Shown here: in pieces, positions 5,953 through 8,807 of the stretch
Layout: the number at the start of each line of letters is the position of its first letter
How positions within the stretch are numbered: position 1 is the first letter of the stretch
DNA from: an uncultured Lentisphaeria bacterium
GTDB lineage: Bacteria > Verrucomicrobiota > Lentisphaeria > Victivallales > UBA1829
DNA length: 8,807 nt
NCBI GenBank assembly: GCA_905197955.1
Contig: CAJKAR010000079.1
Span: 1 to 8,807, forward strand
Direction of reading: 5' to 3'
Notes under the pieces: model-generated
What the model saw: the letters and a program-made list of their open reading frames with translations, nothing else
Told to the model about the DNA's origin: nothing
Databases searched by the model: none
Translations under genes and position numbers: made by a program

Positions 5953-7206
5953 ATGTCAAAATCAACACCGCCTCCGGGAAGCAGCGATATCCTTCCGGAA
6001 GAAGCGCCCACCTGGAACTTTCTGGAAGACTCCGCAAAAAAAATCTTCTCCCTTTACGGATACGGGGAACTCAGAACTCCGATTTTTGAATATACAGAAG
6101 TCTTTCAGCGGGGACTGGGAAATGAAACCGAAGTCGTGAAAAAGGAGATGTACACCTTTGAGGACCGCGGCGGAAGAAGTCTGACCCTGCGTCCGGAAGG
6201 AACCGCAGGCGTAATGCGCTCCCTCTCCGGAACCGATGCGCTGAACGGAGTCGAACACAGAGTCTTCTACATCGGCCCCATGTTCCGCGGGGAGCGGCCG
6301 GCGGCGGGAAGACGGCGCCAGTTCCATCAGATCGGAGTGGAAAACGCGGGCAAAGTCTCTCCGGAACTCGATGCGGAGTGCATTGCCATGCTCGTTCATT
6401 TTCTGAATGAAATCAAGATTTCCGGATTCACGCTGTACCTCAACACACGCGGAGTGGCATCGGATCGTCCTGCGGCGGAAGAGGCTCTCCGGAACTATTT
6501 TGCTCCCTACATAGACTCCATGTGCGACGACTGCAAGGAACGTTTCCAGCGGAATATCTGGCGAATCCTCGACTGCAAACAGGAAAAATGCCGCAAAGTG
6601 ATCGACAATGCTCCGGATGCAGCAAGTTTCTTCAGTCAGGAATCCAGAGACTACTTCAAAAAGGTCTGCGACGCCCTGACGGCAATGGGAATCGATTATG
6701 TCATCGAACCAAGACTCGTCCGCGGACTGGACTATTATGTTCACACGGTCTTTGAACTGACCCATCCCGGACTCGGCGGACAGACCGCCATCGCCGGCGG
6801 CGGCCGATATGAACTGATGCTCCCCGAATCCAATAAGCCGATTCAGGGGGTTGGTTTTGCAGCCGGAATGGAACGGCTCATCATGGTTCGGGAAGCGCTC
6901 GGAGTTCCTCCCGTTCTTCCGGAACACCCGAGAATTTTCCTGGCATCGATGGGGGAAAAAGCGCTGGCATTCAACATTGCTCTCTCGGCAAAGCTCCGCA
7001 AGGCGGGAATCGCAACGGCTCTCGAACTGGAAACCAAAAGCCTCAAGTCGCAGATGCGTTCCGCCGACCGTCTGAAAGCGGCATACTCCATCGTTGTCGG
7101 AGACAGCGAACTGGAGTCCGGAAAAGCCATGCTGAAAAATATGGCGGATTCCTCTCAGCAGGAAGTGAAGCTCTCATTGGAAGATCTCAAAGAAAAACTG
7201 TGTTAA
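5953..7206 (+). CDS. hisS: Histidyl-tRNA synthetase
   Basis: A 417-residue class II synthetase that charges tRNA-His with histidine in the cytoplasm; the length is typical. The catalytic core carries motif 2 as FRGERPAAGRRRQF (from Phe111), the histidine-specific signature LVRGLDYY (255-262), the glycine-rich IAGGGRYELM, and motif 3 as GVGFAAGMERL (299-309). The C-terminal part (about 330-417) is the anticodon-binding domain. The insertion domain carries four cysteines (191, 194, 208, 213) in a C-x2-C...C-x4-C pattern that could bind a metal. ATG at 5953 has GAGGG (5941-5945) 7 bases before it; upstream in-frame starts fall inside the terminator hairpin or between it and the ribosome binding site. 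The next gene starts 3 bases after the stop, so the two are almost certainly co-transcribed. Confidence 0.97.
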   Translation: MSKSTPPPGSSDILPEEAPTWNFLEDSAKKIFSLYGYGELRTPIFEYTEVFQRGLGNETEVVKKEMYTFEDRGGRSLTLRPEGTAGVMRSLSGTDALNGVEHRVFYIGPMFRGERPAAGRRRQFHQIGVENAGKVSPELDAECIAMLVHFLNEIKISGFTLYLNTRGVASDRPAAEEALRNYFAPYIDSMCDDCKERFQRNIWRILDCKQEKCRKVIDNAPDAASFFSQESRDYFKKVCDALTAMGIDYVIEPRLVRGLDYYVHTVFELTHPGLGGQTAIAGGGRYELMLPESNKPIQGVGFAAGMERLIMVREALGVPPVLPEHPRIFLASMGEKALAFNIALSAKLRKAGIATALELETKSLKSQMRSADRLKAAYSIVVGDSELESGKAMLKNMADSSQQEVKLSLEDLKEKLC

Positions 7207-7209
7207 ATC

Positions 7210-8250
7210 ATGAAAAAGGTTTATAATATCAATATTGAGGCGCAGCATCCCCTGCCGACGCCTCAGGAAATTCATACGGAACTGCCGCTGACTCCCATCA
7301 TGGAGGATTTTGTGGAAAACTCCCGTCATCGGATCGAAGAGATCATCCGCCGGCGGGATAAGCGGATTCTGGTCGTTACGGGTCCCTGCTCCATCGACAA
7401 TCCGGATGCCGCTCTTGATTATGCCGACCGCCTGAAAAAACTGCAGAAAAAAGTGGAAGGCAAATTCATGCTGGTCATGCGCACTTACTTCGAAAAGCCG
7501 CGCACAACGATCGGATGGAAAGGACTCGTTTACGATCCGGATCTCGATAAGACATTCAATATCGAAAAGGGACTCCGCCTCTCCCGCAAGATCCTGCTGG
7601 CCATGGCGGAACGGGAACTGCCGACCGCTACTGAATTTCTGGATCCGATCATTCCACAGTATCTTTCCGATCTTATCAGCTGGGCAGCCATCGGCGCCCG
7701 GACAACGGAGTCTCAGACCCATCGACAGCTCGTCAGCGGACTCTCCATGCCTGTCGGATTCAAAAATGCAACCGATGGTTCCATCCACATCGCAATTGAT
7801 GCGATCAAAACTGCCTCCGCCAAGCACAGTTTTCTCGGTGTGATCAACGACGGCCGTACCGGAGTCTTTCACACAAAAGGCAATAAAAACTGCAATGTCA
7901 TTCTACGCGGCTCCTCCAATGCAACCAATTACGGGTCGGAATATATCGCTTTCACAGAGGAACTGATGCGGAAATCAGGGCTGACGCCGTCCATCATTGT
8001 GGACTGCAGTCACGGCAATTCCATGCGCCAGCCGACCAATCAGCCGGCAGTTTTCAAAGATATCATAAAACAGCTGAACGAGGGCGCAACTTCCATCGCC
8101 GGTGTCATGCTGGAAAGTTATCTCAAAACCGGCAAGCAGAACATGACCGATCGAAGCAATCTCACATATGGACTTTCCATCACCGACGGCTGTCTCGGCT
8201 GGCAGGAAACGGAAGAGCTTATTCTGGAAGCCTTCGAATCCCTGAAATAA
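7210..8250 (+). CDS. aroF/G/H: 3-deoxy-7-phosphoheptulonate (DAHP) synthase, type I AroFGH family
   Basis: A 346-residue enzyme joining phosphoenolpyruvate and erythrose-4-phosphate to DAHP, the committed first step of the shikimate pathway to aromatic amino acids. The metal ligands known from E. coli AroG are all present at matching positions: Cys60 in GPCSI, His268 in DCSHGNS, Glu302 in GVMLESYL and Asp326 in SITDGCLGW. Substrate-binding stretches such as YFEKPRTTIGWKG and SWAAIGARTTESQ are intact, and the length matches AroF/AroG/AroH (348-356). Similarity is mixed across the three E. coli isozymes, so the feedback amino acid cannot be assigned; the residue aligned to AroG Ser211 is glycine (Gly210), as in AroF. 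The start lies 3 bases after the hisS stop with only a weak upstream purine run, so translation may be coupled to hisS. A strong terminator follows. Confidence 0.96.
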   Translation: MKKVYNINIEAQHPLPTPQEIHTELPLTPIMEDFVENSRHRIEEIIRRRDKRILVVTGPCSIDNPDAALDYADRLKKLQKKVEGKFMLVMRTYFEKPRTTIGWKGLVYDPDLDKTFNIEKGLRLSRKILLAMAERELPTATEFLDPIIPQYLSDLISWAAIGARTTESQTHRQLVSGLSMPVGFKNATDGSIHIAIDAIKTASAKHSFLGVINDGRTGVFHTKGNKNCNVILRGSSNATNYGSEYIAFTEELMRKSGLTPSIIVDCSHGNSMRQPTNQPAVFKDIIKQLNEGATSIAGVMLESYLKTGKQNMTDRSNLTYGLSITDGCLGWQETEELILEAFESLK

Positions 8251-8273
8251 TCTTATTTATTTTTCATCTTCCG

Positions 8274-8310
8274 CGGTTTTCTGGAACGATTTCCGGAAAA
8301 CCGTTTTTTT
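8274..8310 (+). terminator. Intrinsic terminator of the hisS-DAHP synthase unit
   Basis: The 13 bases at 8274-8286 pair with 8291-8303 (one G-T pair) around the tetraloop CGAT, followed immediately by seven T residues (8304-8310). It starts 24 bases past the DAHP synthase stop. On the - strand there is no T-tract after the hairpin, so it acts in one direction. Nothing recognisable lies between it and 8458. Confidence 0.95.
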
Positions 8311-8458
8311 CTATTCGGAATCGTTTTCTTATCCATTCGGAAAACAGAAGTCCGGATTGACACGTCCCCGCACCTGCTATCCAGAAGCTCTTTGCGCCGG
8401 CCGATTCTTTGAATAACCGCCCCCTTACCCCTGATCGCAGTTCTATTGATGAGCAGCC

Positions 8459-8761
8459 TCACTCCATCTCGTCTTCCGGAACGATACCGGTTCTATTGTA
8501 AATCCGCCTGTATTCGCTTGGAGACATGCTGTTTGGATACTCCCTGAAAAAGCGGCTGAAAGAAGATTTCTCCAGAAAACCGCACTGCCGGCCGATTTCC
8601 TGAATCGAAAGAGCGGTTCCGGCAAGCAGAGCCCGCGCTTTGGCAATCCGCTGATTCTGAATGTATCTTTTCGGAGTGATATACATTTTTTCCATGAATT
8701 TCTTGCGGAAAGAGGCTCGGGAAATATGCAGAGCTTCACAGATTGTGTTGACATTAAGAAC
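8459..8761 (-). pseudogene. AraC-family regulator, C-terminal DNA-binding domain only
   Basis: The open frame encodes 100 residues that match the AraC/XylS C-terminal domain: first helix-turn-helix NVNTICEALHISRASFRKKF, linker MYITPKRYIQNQRIAKARALL, second helix-turn-helix TALSIQEIGRQCGFLEKSSF, and the closing FSRFFREYPNSMSPSEYRR. Family members normally carry 150-200 further residues of sensing domain before this point. Here the frame meets a TAG (8764-8762) just ahead of the first helix-turn-helix, and none of the three - strand frames beyond it resembles an AraC protein. The gene has therefore lost its start and N-terminal half. An internal ATG at 8695 would make a 78-residue piece lacking most of the first helix-turn-helix. 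The closing residue usually written FKKYFGxSP is here FREYPNSMSP, somewhat divergent. It converges on the DAHP synthase gene. Most likely it was cut by an insertion. Confidence 0.75.
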
Positions 8762-8807
8762 CTATCCCTAAATAACAGCAAGTTTTCGATAAATTATAAC
8801 CGTTGCG
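8762..8807. mobile_element. Possible edge of an inserted element (runs off the window)
   Basis: From about 8762 the sequence (starting CTATCCCTAAATAACAGCAA) is markedly more AT-rich than the neighbouring genes and no longer matches the AraC family in any frame. This is where the AraC homology is cut, as expected at the end of an insertion sequence. On the - strand it contains a perfect TATAAT (8798-8793) pointing toward the araC remnant. With only 46 bases and no transposase or second end visible, the family cannot be named, and a deletion or assembly junction is equally possible. Confidence 0.35.

Noticed and set aside
5962..6927. 321-codon open frame on the - strand antisense to hisS
   Set aside because: The + strand frame encodes every HisRS signature motif; the antisense product shows no recognisable domain.
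7174..7872. 232-codon open frame on the - strand antisense to the DAHP synthase gene
   Set aside because: It mirrors a clearly conserved + strand enzyme and has no recognisable features of its own.
8253..8462. 69-codon basic open frame on the - strand overlapping the end of the araC remnant
   Set aside because: It starts with GTG, reads straight through the DAHP synthase terminator hairpin, and its basic character comes from the A-rich strand there.

Overview
The window is an ordinary-looking bacterial chromosomal segment of roughly 50% GC, tightly packed on the + strand, with a damaged regulator gene on the - strand at the right edge. Ribosome binding sites are conventional purine-rich sites in front of most genes. 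No gene gives a firm taxonomic signature. The protein style, the mixture of genes and the AraC-type regulator remnant would suit a Gram-negative anaerobe, possibly of the PVC/Lentisphaerae kind, but that is a weak inference. A Gram-negative envelope is well supported by the tripartite RND pump genes.

Region 1 (1-5124) is a drug-efflux operon: a promoter with a 20-bp inverted repeat lying over its -10 box, a MarR-family regulator (200-658), a periplasmic adaptor (660-1763), an RND inner-membrane pump (1773-4955), and a strong intrinsic terminator (5091-5124). The three genes are separated by 1 and 9 bases. The regulator probably represses its own operon through the repeat, with relief by a small ligand. 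No outer-membrane channel gene is present, so the pump must borrow one encoded elsewhere.

Region 2 (5125-5926) holds a long AT-rich gene-free stretch of about 420 bases with several inverted repeats, then a small HU/IHF-family nucleoid protein gene (5543-5830) and its terminator (5886-5926).

Region 3 (5953-8310) is a two-gene unit, hisS (histidyl-tRNA synthetase) and a type I DAHP synthase (first step of aromatic amino acid synthesis), 3 bases apart and closed by a near-perfect terminator (8274-8310). The hisS start is only about 30 bases past the preceding terminator hairpin, leaving little space for an independent promoter.

Region 4 (8311-8807) has about 150 bases with nothing recognised, then a C-terminal AraC-type DNA-binding domain on the - strand (8761-8459) that has lost its start and N-terminal half. 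Its homology stops against an AT-rich 46-base tail running off the window, which looks like the edge of an inserted element.

I do not see a clearly undescribed system here. The best leads are the truncated araC/insertion junction, the self-overlapping MarR promoter-operator, the structured HU leader, and small departures from family norms in the pump proteins.
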